Of a DNA stretch of 64,000 nucleotides, positions 7,936 to 16,978 are shown one piece after another. The DNA is from Streptomyces sp. NBC_01431 (GTDB lineage: Bacteria; Actinomycetota; Actinomycetes; Streptomycetales; Streptomycetaceae): contig NZ_CP109496.1 of NCBI RefSeq assembly GCF_036231355.1, positions 6,262,001 to 6,326,000 of the forward strand, read 5' to 3'. The position numbers and the translations under genes are program-made. The first letter of the stretch is position 1. Every line of letters begins with the position of its first letter. The notes beneath the pieces were generated by a model. That model was not told the origin of the DNA. It saw nothing but the letters and a program-made list of their open reading frames with translations, and made no database searches.

Positions 7936-8730
7936 TCAGGCGGTCGCGGTCGCGGGCTCGGGTGTGGCCGCGGGCCGGGCCGCCGCCTCCTCGCGGTCGC
8001 GCTTCTCGCGCCGTACGAGGATGAACCAGCCGACCGGCACCCCGGCCGAGAACAGCCACCACTGCACGGCGTACGCCATGTGCGGGCCGATCGAGCTGTC
8101 GTCGGGGGCCGGGATGAGCTCGGGCGAGTTGTCGGCCGACTCGGGGGCGGTCTGTTCGATGTAGCCGCCGAGCACCGGACGGCCCAGCACCTTGGCCTGT
8201 TCGGTGCTGTTGATCAGCATGACCTGGCGGGGCGGCAGGCCCTTGACGTCCTTGATGCCGCTGGCCGCGGTCGTCTGGTCGGCCATCAGACGGCCGGTGA
8301 CCGTGACCTTGTCGGCGGGCGGCGCGGGGATCTTCGGGAAGTCCGTCTGGTTGCCGTTGTCGGCGATCCAGCCCCGGTTGACCAGCACGGTCGTGCCGCC
8401 GTCGAGGACGAACGGGGTGAGGACGTGGTAGCCGACCCGGCCGTCCGCCGCGGTCCTGCGCCGTACGACCACTTCGTGCGCGGTGTCGTACGTGCCGGTG
8501 GCCGTGACCTTGCGCCAGTAGTCCGACGTCGGGACGGTGTGGCCCGGCGACGTCAGGTCGGTCACCGGGACCGGCTTGGCCTTCAGGTTGTCGGCGATGA
8601 GCGTGTTCTGGGCGACCTTGTGCTCATGGCGGTGGAGCTGCCAGAAACCCAGCTCGATCATCGTGGGGATGAGAGCGAGGGCCAGAAGGGTGACGAGCAC
8701 CCACTGCCGGGACAACAGGAAGCGGTACAC
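7936..8730 (-). CDS. SURF1 family cytochrome oxidase assembly protein
   Basis: A 264-aa protein with an N-terminal membrane helix (VLVTLLALALIPTMIELGFW) and a C-terminal one (AYAVQWWLFSAGVPVGWFIL) flanking a periplasm-type domain. This is the SURF1 layout. The motifs FWQLHRHEHK and VNRGWI are family signatures. SURF1 helps insert haem a into aa3-type cytochrome c oxidase. The GTG at 8730 (MYRFLLSRQW) is preferred; a TTG lies five codons upstream. It is followed by a Lys/Arg and Ala-rich tail. Confidence 0.88.
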   Translation of the reverse strand: MYRFLLSRQWVLVTLLALALIPTMIELGFWQLHRHEHKVAQNTLIADNLKAKPVPVTDLTSPGHTVPTSDYWRKVTATGTYDTAHEVVVRRRTAADGRVGYHVLTPFVLDGGTTVLVNRGWIADNGNQTDFPKIPAPPADKVTVTGRLMADQTTAASGIKDVKGLPPRQVMLINSTEQAKVLGRPVLGGYIEQTAPESADNSPELIPAPDDSSIGPHMAYAVQWWLFSAGVPVGWFILVRREKRDREEAAARPAATPEPATATA

Positions 8731-8785
8731 CCCATGACCGTACAACTCGGACCACGGGGTGCGCCGAGGGGGGTGGGGAGGGCGG

Positions 8786-9019
8786 TCAGACCTTGTCTAC
8801 GATGCCTGCCTTTCCCTCCGCGCGGGCGCAGTGCGCTCCGCAGAACCACATGTCGTCCACCTCGACGCCTTGGCCGATGATCTGGACCCGACAGTGTTCA
8901 CAGATGGGCGCCATGCGGTGAATGGCGCAGGAGAAGCAGTCGAAGACGTGCACCGCGCCCTGCGCGTGCACCTCGAATGACATCCCGTAGTCGTTTCCGC
9001 AGACCTCGCAACGTGCCAT
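8786..9019 (-). CDS. Small Cys-rich zinc-binding protein (metallothionein-like)
   Basis: A 77-aa cytoplasmic protein starting MARCEVCGNDYGMSFEV. It has CxxC near residues 4-7, then DCFSCAIHRMAPICEHCR and MWFCGAHCA, so Cys/His sets suited to bind two metal ions. Some Streptomyces annotations call it prokaryotic metallothionein; a zinc-ribbon protein is as likely. It sits 54 nt after the exonuclease gene and 55 nt before SURF1, suggesting one operon. A longer version starting at 9064 adds only 15 unconserved-looking residues. Confidence 0.75.
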   Translation of the reverse strand: MARCEVCGNDYGMSFEVHAQGAVHVFDCFSCAIHRMAPICEHCRVQIIGQGVEVDDMWFCGAHCARAEGKAGIVDKV

Positions 9020-9073
9020 GCGCCACAGGGTGCGGGGTGCCGCCCGTTTGAGGCCGGACGGCACGCCCGGCGG

Positions 9074-10051
9074 TCACCCGTCTGCCGGTGCCACGTCGCG
9101 CAGGAGCTGGGTGAAGGCGGCCTCGTCCACGACCGGCGTACCGAAGGACTTCGCCTTGACGGTCTTGGAGGTCGCGGAGTCCGGATCGTTGGTGACCAGG
9201 AGGCTGGTGAGGCGCGAGACGCTGGTCGCCACGTGCAGCCCGGCCTCGATCGCACGGTCCTCCAGGAGCTCCCGGTCGACTGAGGTGTCGCCGGAGAACG
9301 CCACCCGCATGCCCTGCTTGAGCGGGCGGTCCGGCTCGTAGCGCCCGGGGTTGGGGTACGGGCAGGCGGGCCGCTTGCGCGAGGCCCGCCAGGTGCCGGA
9401 GCCGCCGTACGAGGCCTGGTAGCCGATCCGGGGGGTGGCGGGGGTGTCCGTCCACTCGGTGAGCGGGCGGCATTCGAGCAGGGGGAGGCGCACTCCGCCG
9501 GCCGCCGCGGCGTGCAGGCTCGGGCGGAACGCCTCGGCGAGCACCCGGGCGTCGTCCAGCGCGTGGTGCGCGCGCTGCTGCACGACGCCGTAGTGCGCCG
9601 CGAGCGACTCCAGCTTGTGGTTGGGCAGCGGCAGCGCCAACTCCTTGGACAGCGCGATGGTGCACAGCCGCTGCCGCACCGGCGCGGTGCGCTCGGCGCG
9701 GGCGTACTCGCGCGCGATCATCTGCCAGTCGAAGATCGCGTTGTGCGCGACCAGGACCCGCCCGTCGAGCCGCGCCGCGAACTCCTCGGCGACCTCCGGG
9801 AAGAGCGGGGCGCCTGCCAGGACGTCACTGGTCAGTCCGTGGATCCACACCGGACCGGGGTCGCGCTCGGGGTTGACCAGCGTGTACCAGTGGTCCTCGA
9901 CATTGCCCCGGGCGTCCAGCCGGTAGACGGCAGCCGAGATTATCCGGTCGTCGCGGGCGAGGCCGGTGGTCTCCACGTCGACGACCGCGTACCCCTGTGG
10001 GTAGGCGGTCGGCCACGGCGCTGCTGTCGTCTGGTCGTCGAGCATGGTCAC
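9074..10051 (-). CDS. DEDDh 3'-5' exonuclease with C-terminal BRCT domain
   Basis: A 325-aa protein. Residues about 20-185 form a DnaQ-type exonuclease: Exo I VVDVETTGL, Exo II VLVAHNAIFDWQM, and Exo III HHALDDARVLAEAF with the DEDDh histidine. Residues about 240-318 form a BRCT domain (MRVAFSGDTSVDRELLEDRA to PVVDEAAFTQLLRD), as found at the end of DNA ligases. The pairing suggests a repair or proofreading role tied to protein docking at DNA lesions. The start is GTG; an ATG two codons later is possible. Confidence 0.88.
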   Translation of the reverse strand: MTMLDDQTTAAPWPTAYPQGYAVVDVETTGLARDDRIISAAVYRLDARGNVEDHWYTLVNPERDPGPVWIHGLTSDVLAGAPLFPEVAEEFAARLDGRVLVAHNAIFDWQMIAREYARAERTAPVRQRLCTIALSKELALPLPNHKLESLAAHYGVVQQRAHHALDDARVLAEAFRPSLHAAAAGGVRLPLLECRPLTEWTDTPATPRIGYQASYGGSGTWRASRKRPACPYPNPGRYEPDRPLKQGMRVAFSGDTSVDRELLEDRAIEAGLHVATSVSRLTSLLVTNDPDSATSKTVKAKSFGTPVVDEAAFTQLLRDVAPADG

Positions 10052-10202
10052 AGAGAATACGGGGCCGCACTGACAGCCCGGCCCGCGGCCGGGTCCCGCG
10101 CCGGGCCCCCGGGGTCCGGCCCCGCCCCGTCACAGCCGTCAACTGGGGCCGTACGAGGCAGACATGGGGCCCCAGCCGCCGTCGCGGAGCCACTCCTGCG
10201 TG

Positions 10203-10841
10203 TCACGGCCGGCCCGTGGAACCGGTGAGCAGCCCCGTCACCAGCGCCCGGACCGAGTCCGTGAAGAGGCGGTCCTGGTCCACCGGTCCGGCCAGGCTGC
10301 GGGCCAGTGCCGGGTCGTGCTCGGCGGGGGCCGCACCGGTGTCCCAGAGCTCCTCCTCGTCCGGGCGCTGTACCGGCGCGCGTTCCCGGTTGCGTTCGAC
10401 CAGGACGTACCCCACCACCTGGAACTGCACGGCCCGCACCGCCTGGGCCGCGCGGGCGCCGCGCAGGCCCGCCGCGTGCACCTCGTGGACAAGGGCCTGC
10501 TGGGCGGGCAGGAACATGCGCTCGGTCAGCCCCCGTTCGTGGACCATCGCGATCAGATGTGGGCGTGCGCGCAGTTCGCGGCGCAGCGCGCGGGCGACCG
10601 AGACGATGCGGTCGGCCGGGGTGCGCCCGCGCGGTCTGATCTCACCCAGCTCCTCGACGGTCCGCTCGACCAGCGCGTCCAGGAGCGATTCGCGGTTGCC
10701 GACGTGCCAGTAGATGGAGGTGACCGCGGTACCCAGTTCGGCGGCCAGCTTGCGCATGGTGAGGGCCGCCGGGCCGTGCTGCCTGACCAGGGATCCGGCC
10801 GCGGCCAGCACCTCCTCGCGGGTGAGCGACATACGCGTCAT
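10203..10841 (-). CDS. TetR family transcriptional regulator
   Basis: A 212-aa regulator. The N-terminal HTH (TREEVLAAAGSLVRQHGPAA to LGTAVTSIYWHVGNRESLLD) is typical, followed by a helical ligand domain with TetR_C-like features. The gene is divergent from the acetoacetate-decarboxylase-like operon, with the palindrome TGTAAC-TGT-GTTACA at 10901-10915 between them; this is the likely operator. I therefore infer repression of the 10964-15167 operon and probably of itself. ATG at 10841 is chosen; a second ATG follows three codons later. Confidence 0.88.
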   Translation of the reverse strand: MTRMSLTREEVLAAAGSLVRQHGPAALTMRKLAAELGTAVTSIYWHVGNRESLLDALVERTVEELGEIRPRGRTPADRIVSVARALRRELRARPHLIAMVHERGLTERMFLPAQQALVHEVHAAGLRGARAAQAVRAVQFQVVGYVLVERNRERAPVQRPDEEELWDTGAAPAEHDPALARSLAGPVDQDRLFTDSVRALVTGLLTGSTGRP

Positions 10842-10900
10842 GACCTGATGACCCCTCAATTTCGTTGCCCGCATGGCTCTTTACCCTTCAGCGGGCTCGG

Positions 10901-10915
10901 TGTAACTGTGTTACA
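10901..10915. promoter_or_regulatory. Probable TetR operator
   Basis: A perfect inverted repeat, TGTAAC and GTTACA with a 3-nt centre, lies between the divergent TetR and acetoacetate-decarboxylase-like genes. Its 15-bp size and position suit a TetR-family dimer. Confidence 0.65.
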
Positions 10916-10963
10916 GACCCACGGACAGACCCGGAACGGATGACGTCACGAAGGGTGGTACCA

Positions 10964-11761
10964 ATGGCACGCGTACGGTACGGGGCGCGCACCGAGGCCG
11001 AGATCCAGGCCGCGCGCTCCGCGAGCTCCAAGCTCCCCGACATCTGGTCGACGGGTGTGGTGGCCGTCTGGGAGAGCGACCCCGACGCGGTCGCGGCCGT
11101 GCTGCCGCCGCCGCTCAAGCCCGCCGAACGCCCGCTGGTGCGGGCCAACATCAGCAAGGTCGACCTGCCCGGCTATCCGCTCGGCGCGGGCTCGGTGGCG
11201 GTCGCCGCCGTGCACGACGGCCAGGAGGGCTGGTATCCGCTGGTCATGCCGATGACGCACGAGCGGGCCCTGATCGGGGGCCGCGAGGTGTTCGGCGAGC
11301 CGAAGAAGCTCGGCGAGGTGACCGTCGAGCGCGACGGCCCGGTGGTACGGGCCTCGCTGGCGCGGCACCGGATCGCGTTCGTGGAGGTGCGGGGCACCGT
11401 GGAGGGACCGCTGCCGCTGCCCGAGCCGACGCAGAAGACCGACTTCTACTTCAAGTTCCTGCCGGCCGTGGACGGCGCGGGCTTCGACGCCGATCCGGTC
11501 CTCGTCCACTGCGTACGCAACGAGAAGGTGCGCAAGCTGGAGCGGATCGCCGGTGAGGTGGTGCTCCGCGAGTCGGCGTACGACCCGGTCGCCGACCTGC
11601 CGGTGCGCCGCCTCGTGGAGATCACCATCGGCGAGAAGACCACCGACCAGAAGGGCAGGGTGGCCGAACGGGTCAGCGCGCAGGCCCTGTTGCCGTACAT
11701 CCACCAGCGCTACGACGACCCCCAGCAGATCCTCGACGGGCCGCCCCAGGGGAGCGTGTGA
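10964..11761 (+). CDS. Acetoacetate decarboxylase family protein
   Basis: A 265-aa protein of the ADC superfamily. The segment VFGEPKKLGE (Lys114-Lys115) corresponds to the Lys-Lys pair whose second member forms the Schiff base in clostridial acetoacetate decarboxylase (Lys115). Other ADC-family members in actinobacteria have unknown substrates, so decarboxylation of acetoacetate itself is not assured. ATG at 10964 is chosen because the upstream in-frame sequence runs through the operator. It is the first gene of a four-gene operon and ends 1 nt before the next start. Confidence 0.85.
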   Translation: MARVRYGARTEAEIQAARSASSKLPDIWSTGVVAVWESDPDAVAAVLPPPLKPAERPLVRANISKVDLPGYPLGAGSVAVAAVHDGQEGWYPLVMPMTHERALIGGREVFGEPKKLGEVTVERDGPVVRASLARHRIAFVEVRGTVEGPLPLPEPTQKTDFYFKFLPAVDGAGFDADPVLVHCVRNEKVRKLERIAGEVVLRESAYDPVADLPVRRLVEITIGEKTTDQKGRVAERVSAQALLPYIHQRYDDPQQILDGPPQGSV

Positions 11762-11762
11762 G

Positions 11763-12647
11763 ATGGAGCTGCGCGCAGGACAGGTCGCCGTCGTGACGGG
11801 GGCGGCGAGCGGCATCGGGCTCGCGATGGCGAGGCGGTTCGCCGCCGAGGGCCTCAAGGTCGTCCTCGCCGACGTCGAGGAGGCCGCCCTGGAGAAGGCG
11901 GCGGGGGAGCTGCGCGAGGAGGGGGCGCGGGTCCTCGCCCGGATCACCGACGTCAGCGAGCGGGAATCCGTGACCGCGCTCGCGGACGCCGCGTACCAGA
12001 CCTTCGGGGCCGTGCACGTGCTGTGCAACAACGCGGGGGTCGGCTCGGGCGCCGAGGGCCGCATGTGGGAACACGAGGTCAACGACTGGAAGTGGGCCTT
12101 CGCGGTCAACGTGTGGGGCGTCTTCCACGGCATCCAGGCCTTCGTGCCGCGCATGATCGAGGGCGGCGAGCCCGGCCGGATCGTCAACACCTCGTCCGGC
12201 GACGGCGGGATCGCCCCGCTCCCGACCGCGTCCGTGTACGCCGTCACCAAGTCGGCGGTTGTCACGATGACCGAGTCCCTGTACGCGCACCTGAAGGCGG
12301 AGGGCGTCCCGATCGGAGCCTCGGTGCTCTTTCCCGGCCCGCACATGCTGCGCACCGGGCTGTGGGAGTCGCACCGCAACCGGCCCGAGCGGTACGCCAA
12401 GGAGCGGCCGCGCAGGACTCCCTACCGCAGCCTCGGCCAGTGGGAGTCCGCGATGAAGGCCGCGGGCCACGAGATCGAGTTCACGCCCGTCGAGTCGGTG
12501 GCCGCGGAGGTCGTCGACGGGATCCGCGCCGACCGCTTCTGGATGCTCCCGGCGAGCGAGCACAGCGACCGGCAGATCCGGGCGAGGTCGCAGTCGATGC
12601 TCGACCGCGCCAATCCGTCGTACCTGGAAAGCTTCATCCTGGACTGA
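11763..12647 (+). CDS. SDR family oxidoreductase
   Basis: A 294-aa classical short-chain dehydrogenase. The cofactor motif VVTGAASGIGLAMA is at residue about 9, NNAG near residue 88, and the catalytic Ser/Tyr/Lys set in NTSSGDGGIAPLPTASVYAV then TK. It has a C-terminal extension of about 40 residues compared with FabG-type enzymes. Encoded between an ADC-like protein and two amidohydrolases, it probably oxidises or reduces an intermediate of the same pathway. It starts immediately after the ADC stop. Confidence 0.88.
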   Translation: MELRAGQVAVVTGAASGIGLAMARRFAAEGLKVVLADVEEAALEKAAGELREEGARVLARITDVSERESVTALADAAYQTFGAVHVLCNNAGVGSGAEGRMWEHEVNDWKWAFAVNVWGVFHGIQAFVPRMIEGGEPGRIVNTSSGDGGIAPLPTASVYAVTKSAVVTMTESLYAHLKAEGVPIGASVLFPGPHMLRTGLWESHRNRPERYAKERPRRTPYRSLGQWESAMKAAGHEIEFTPVESVAAEVVDGIRADRFWMLPASEHSDRQIRARSQSMLDRANPSYLESFILD

Positions 12648-12657
12648 GGGACGTGTG

Positions 12658-13944
12658 ATGACGGCTCAGAACGACCCGTACCTGATCATCTCCTCCGACT
12701 GCCACGCCGGTCTGCCCACCGAGCGGTACCGGCCCTATCTGGACGCCCGTTTCCACCGGGACTTCGACGCGTTCCTCGCGGGGCGCGACCGCCGCCGCGA
12801 GGAGATGACCCGGCTCGGCGTGCGCAACGAGGCCTTCGCCGACAAGTGGTTCAGCGACAACGAGGAAGGCCTCAAGGGTGGTTGGGAGGCCACCCAGCGA
12901 CTCAAGGAACTCGATGGGGACGGGGTGGCCGCCGAGGTCGTCTTCCCCGACGCGGACGCCGTCGACAGCCGCACCGCCGCGCCCTTCGGCGTCGGGCTCG
13001 GCCTCTCCGGCGACCAGGATCCCGACCTCGGCATGGCGGGCGCCCAGGCACACAACCGCTGGCTGGCCGAGTTCGTCGGGCAGCATCCCGAACGGCACTG
13101 CGGGGTGGCCCTGCTGCCCATCACCGGCGAGGTCTCCCGGGTGGTCGCCGAGATCCACCGCGCCAAGGAGTCCGGGCTCGGCGCGCTGATGATCCCCTCG
13201 ATGTGGGTGGACCAGGCTCCGTACCACGACCGGCGCTACGACCCCGTCTGGGCGGCGGCCGCCGAGACCGGCATGCCGATGGTGACGCACTCGGGTGCGG
13301 CCCCGCGCCACGAGTACGGCGACCACCTGGGCATCTACGTCTCCGAGGTGACGTGGTGGCCCGCCCGCCCCCTGTGGTTCCTGCTCTGGTCCGGGGTCTT
13401 CGAGCGCCACCCGGGGCTGAGGTTCGGGGTCGCGGAGTCGGGGTGCTGGTGGCTGCCGAACCTGCTGTGGTTCATGGACCGCCTCTACCTCGGCGCCCAC
13501 GGCGGCAAGAAGCTCTCCCCGTTCGCGGAGCTGAAGCGCCCGCCGAGCGAGTACCTCGACCGGCAGCTCTTCATCTGCGCCACCAACACCAAGCGCCGCG
13601 AACTCGCCCAGCGGTACGAGATCGGCGTCGACAACATCCTGTGGGGCTCGGACTTCCCACACCCGGAGGGGACCTGGCCGAACACCCGGGAGTGGCTGAG
13701 GAAGACCTTCCACGACATTCCGGTGACCGAGACCCGGCGGATGCTGGGCCTGGCGGCCGCGGAGGTCTTCGGCTTCGACGTGGCGAAACTGGCCCCGATG
13801 GCGCGCCGGATCGGCCCCACCCCCGCCGAACTCGGCCAGCCGGACGACCAGTTGGCCGTGGAGGCTTCCTGGGCGCGCTCGCGCGAGGTGGGCCGCCACT
13901 GGTTGACGGAGCACGACTTCCCGGCTCTGGGGGTGACGTCATGA
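12658..13944 (+). CDS. Amidohydrolase-family protein, first copy
   Basis: A 428-aa TIM-barrel protein of the amidohydrolase-2 (ACMSD-like) superfamily. The N-terminus reads IISSDCHAGLPTERYRPYLD. The usual DxHxH metal motif is reduced to DxHxG, so one histidine ligand is missing. Later features are PMVTHSGAA and the acidic motif LWGSDFPHPEGTWPNT. Relatives decarboxylate or hydrolyse aromatic and ring-cleaved acids. It is about the same length as the next gene, with which it shares the whole plan; the two are tandem paralogues. ATG 12658 sits 8 nt after GAGGG. Confidence 0.85.
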   Translation: MTAQNDPYLIISSDCHAGLPTERYRPYLDARFHRDFDAFLAGRDRRREEMTRLGVRNEAFADKWFSDNEEGLKGGWEATQRLKELDGDGVAAEVVFPDADAVDSRTAAPFGVGLGLSGDQDPDLGMAGAQAHNRWLAEFVGQHPERHCGVALLPITGEVSRVVAEIHRAKESGLGALMIPSMWVDQAPYHDRRYDPVWAAAAETGMPMVTHSGAAPRHEYGDHLGIYVSEVTWWPARPLWFLLWSGVFERHPGLRFGVAESGCWWLPNLLWFMDRLYLGAHGGKKLSPFAELKRPPSEYLDRQLFICATNTKRRELAQRYEIGVDNILWGSDFPHPEGTWPNTREWLRKTFHDIPVTETRRMLGLAAAEVFGFDVAKLAPMARRIGPTPAELGQPDDQLAVEASWARSREVGRHWLTEHDFPALGVTS

Positions 13945-15167
13945 CGGACCGCTACACCGTCATCTCGGCGGACTGCCACGCCGGGGCCGACCTGCTGGAC
14001 TACAAGCCGTACCTGGAGTCGAAGTACCACGACGACTTCGACGCGTGGGCGGCGACCTACGTCAATCCGTACGAGGACCTGATGGCCGACACGGCCGACC
14101 GCAACTGGAACTCGGACCGGCGCACGGCCGAGCTGGAAGCGGACGGCATCGTGGCCGAGGTCATCTTCCCGAACACGATCCCGCCCTTCTTCCCCTCCGC
14201 CTCCCTGATGGCCCCGGCCCCAACCCGTGCGGAGTTCGAGCAGCGCTGGGCGGGCCTGCGCGCCCACAACCGCTGGCTGGCGGACTTCTGCGGACAGTCG
14301 GCCGGGCGGCGGGCGGGCGTGGCGCAGATCCTGCTCAACGATGTGGAGGAGGCGGTACGGGAGATCCGCCGGGCGAAGGAGGCCGGCCTGACGGGGGGCG
14401 TCCTGCTGCCGGGCACCCCGCCGGGCTCGGGGCTGCCCGAGCTCCACTCCGCGTCGTACGACCCCATCTGGGCGGCCTGCGCGGAACTCGGCCTCCCGGT
14501 GAACCACCACGGCGGGTCCGCGTCGCCGCCGCTGGGGGAGGAGCCTGCGGCGCGGGCCGTGTTCATGGTGGAGACGACGTGGTTCTCGCACCGGGCGCTG
14601 TGGCACCTGATCTTCGGTGGCGCGTTCCGCCGCCACCCGGACCTGAAACTGGTCCTCACCGAACAGGGCTCGGGCTGGATCCCCGGCGTGCTGGACATGC
14701 TGGACTACTACCACGACCGCCTGGTGGCGGCGGCCACCCGGGCGGCCACCGCCGAATCGAAGTTCGGGGCGGGCCTCGCGCAATCCATGGGCAAGGGCCC
14801 CTCCCAGGTCTGGCGGGACAACTGCTTCGTCGGGGCGAGTTTCATGCGGCCGCACGAGGTGCCGCTGCGGGACCGGATCGGCCTCGACAAGATCATGTGG
14901 GGCAGCGACTACCCCCACGACGAGGGCACCACGCCGTTCTCCAGGGAGGGACTGCGGATCGCGTACGCGGGCCTGCCGAGGGACGAGGTCGCGGCGATGG
15001 CGGGCGGCAACGCGGCCCGCGTGTACGGCTTCGACCTGGCCTTCCTGGACACGATCGCGGCCCGGGTCGGCCCCACGGTGCTGGAGATCGCCGAACCGCT
15101 GAAGGAGATCCCGCCCGAGGCGACGAGCCCGGCGTTCGCGCTCGGTGGGTCGGTGCGGGTGTGGTGA
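13941..15167 (+). CDS. Amidohydrolase-family protein, second copy
   Basis: A 408-aa paralogue of the preceding protein. It shares ISADCHAGADLLDYKPYLES, again DxHxG rather than DxHxH, the central PVNHHGGSASPP, and MWGSDYPHDEGTTPFS. It overlaps the first copy by 4 nt (ATGA), so both are made in step and may form a hetero-oligomer. It completes the TetR-controlled operon. Substrate unknown; a decarboxylase or hydrolase of a small carboxylic acid is the family-based guess. Confidence 0.85.
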   Translation: MTDRYTVISADCHAGADLLDYKPYLESKYHDDFDAWAATYVNPYEDLMADTADRNWNSDRRTAELEADGIVAEVIFPNTIPPFFPSASLMAPAPTRAEFEQRWAGLRAHNRWLADFCGQSAGRRAGVAQILLNDVEEAVREIRRAKEAGLTGGVLLPGTPPGSGLPELHSASYDPIWAACAELGLPVNHHGGSASPPLGEEPAARAVFMVETTWFSHRALWHLIFGGAFRRHPDLKLVLTEQGSGWIPGVLDMLDYYHDRLVAAATRAATAESKFGAGLAQSMGKGPSQVWRDNCFVGASFMRPHEVPLRDRIGLDKIMWGSDYPHDEGTTPFSREGLRIAYAGLPRDEVAAMAGGNAARVYGFDLAFLDTIAARVGPTVLEIAEPLKEIPPEATSPAFALGGSVRVW

Positions 15168-15191
15168 GGGGGAGGGTGAGACCCTCCCCGC

Positions 15192-15905
15192 ATGAGCTCA
15201 ACCGACGACCACGACGAGGCGCACAGCGGGGCGCTCGGCTCGCGGCTGAACTGGCTGCGGGCCGCCGTCCTCGGCGCCAACGACGGGATCGTGTCCACCG
15301 CGGGCCTGGTCGTCGGCGTGGCCGGCGCGACGGACAACCGCTCGGCCCTCCTGACGGCGGGCCTGGCCGGACTGCTCGCCGGTTCCATGTCCATGGCGGC
15401 CGGCGAGTACGTCTCCGTCTCCACCCAGCGCGACTCGGAGAGGGCCGCGCTGGCGATGGAGCGGCGCGAGCTGAAGGACGCCCCCGAGGCCGAACTCGCC
15501 GAACTGACCGGCCTGTTGGAGGAGCGCGGGCTGAGCTCGGAGCTGGCCCGCGAAGCGGCCGTCCAGCTCACCGAACGCGACGCGCTGCGCGCCCACGCCA
15601 GCGTCGAGCTCGGCATCGACCCCGACCAGCTCACCAACCCCTGGCACGCGGCCTGGGCGAGCTTCTTCGCCTTCACGGCGGGCGCGCTGCTCCCGCTGCT
15701 GGCGATCGTGCTGCCCCCGGCTTCCGTCCGCCTGTACATCACGGTCGGCTCGGTGCTGGCCGCGCTGGCCCTCACCGGCTGGTGGAGCGCCCGTTTGGGC
15801 GCCGCCCAGGTGGGCCGCGCATTGCTGCGGAACATGGGCGGGGGAGCGGTGGCCATGGGGGTCACTTACGCGGCGGGGGTCCTGCTGGGGGCGGTGGGGG
15901 CGTGA
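15192..15905 (+). CDS. VIT1/CCC1 family iron/manganese transporter-like protein
   Basis: A 237-aa membrane protein. The first helix carries LRAAVLGANDGIVSTAGLVV, the hallmark of VIT1/CCC1 proteins, and LLAGSMSMAAGEYVSVSTQR follows. A cytoplasmic Glu/Ala-rich helical domain of about 90 residues, the metal-binding domain in plant VIT1, precedes three C-terminal membrane helices. Eukaryotic relatives move Fe2+ or Mn2+ into vacuoles; bacterial ones are assumed to export them. It lies 24 nt after the amidohydrolase operon and could be read through with it. Confidence 0.88.
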   Translation: MSSTDDHDEAHSGALGSRLNWLRAAVLGANDGIVSTAGLVVGVAGATDNRSALLTAGLAGLLAGSMSMAAGEYVSVSTQRDSERAALAMERRELKDAPEAELAELTGLLEERGLSSELAREAAVQLTERDALRAHASVELGIDPDQLTNPWHAAWASFFAFTAGALLPLLAIVLPPASVRLYITVGSVLAALALTGWWSARLGAAQVGRALLRNMGGGAVAMGVTYAAGVLLGAVGA

Positions 15906-15908
15906 GCC

Positions 15909-15932
15909 GTCAGGACAACTCCCGGTCCTGAC
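15909..15932 (+). terminator. Hairpin after the VIT-family gene
   Basis: An 8-bp perfect stem (GTCAGGAC with GTCCTGAC) around an 8-nt loop lies 4 nt after the stop codon. It is a likely terminator or RNA 3' end. Confidence 0.5.
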
Positions 15933-15996
15933 ACCGCGGTTGCCCCCCCCAGCGGGCACCGGTGCCGGCGATCGCATGCCCCGCCCCGGAGCGTCA

Positions 15997-16013
15997 TTGG
16001 TGGAACTCACCAA
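15997..16013. promoter_or_regulatory. Palindrome upstream of the fatty-acid hydroxylase gene
   Basis: TTGGTG and CACCAA form a perfect inverted repeat around GAACT, 80 nt before the start codon at 16094. It may be an operator; no cognate regulator is nearby. Confidence 0.35.
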
Positions 16014-16093
16014 AAGCTGCTGACAACTCGTCTCGCATACTTGTCGGTAACAACCTCTAGCCGGGCCTGCCACCGCGCCCCTACGGTGCAGGC

Positions 16094-16974
<881 letters not shown>

Positions 16975-16978
<4 letters not shown>

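Noticed and set aside
15168..15191. VIT-family gene as a fifth member of the TetR-controlled operon
   Set aside because: The 24-nt gap permits it, but VIT-type transporters have no evident link to the pathway, so it is not claimed.
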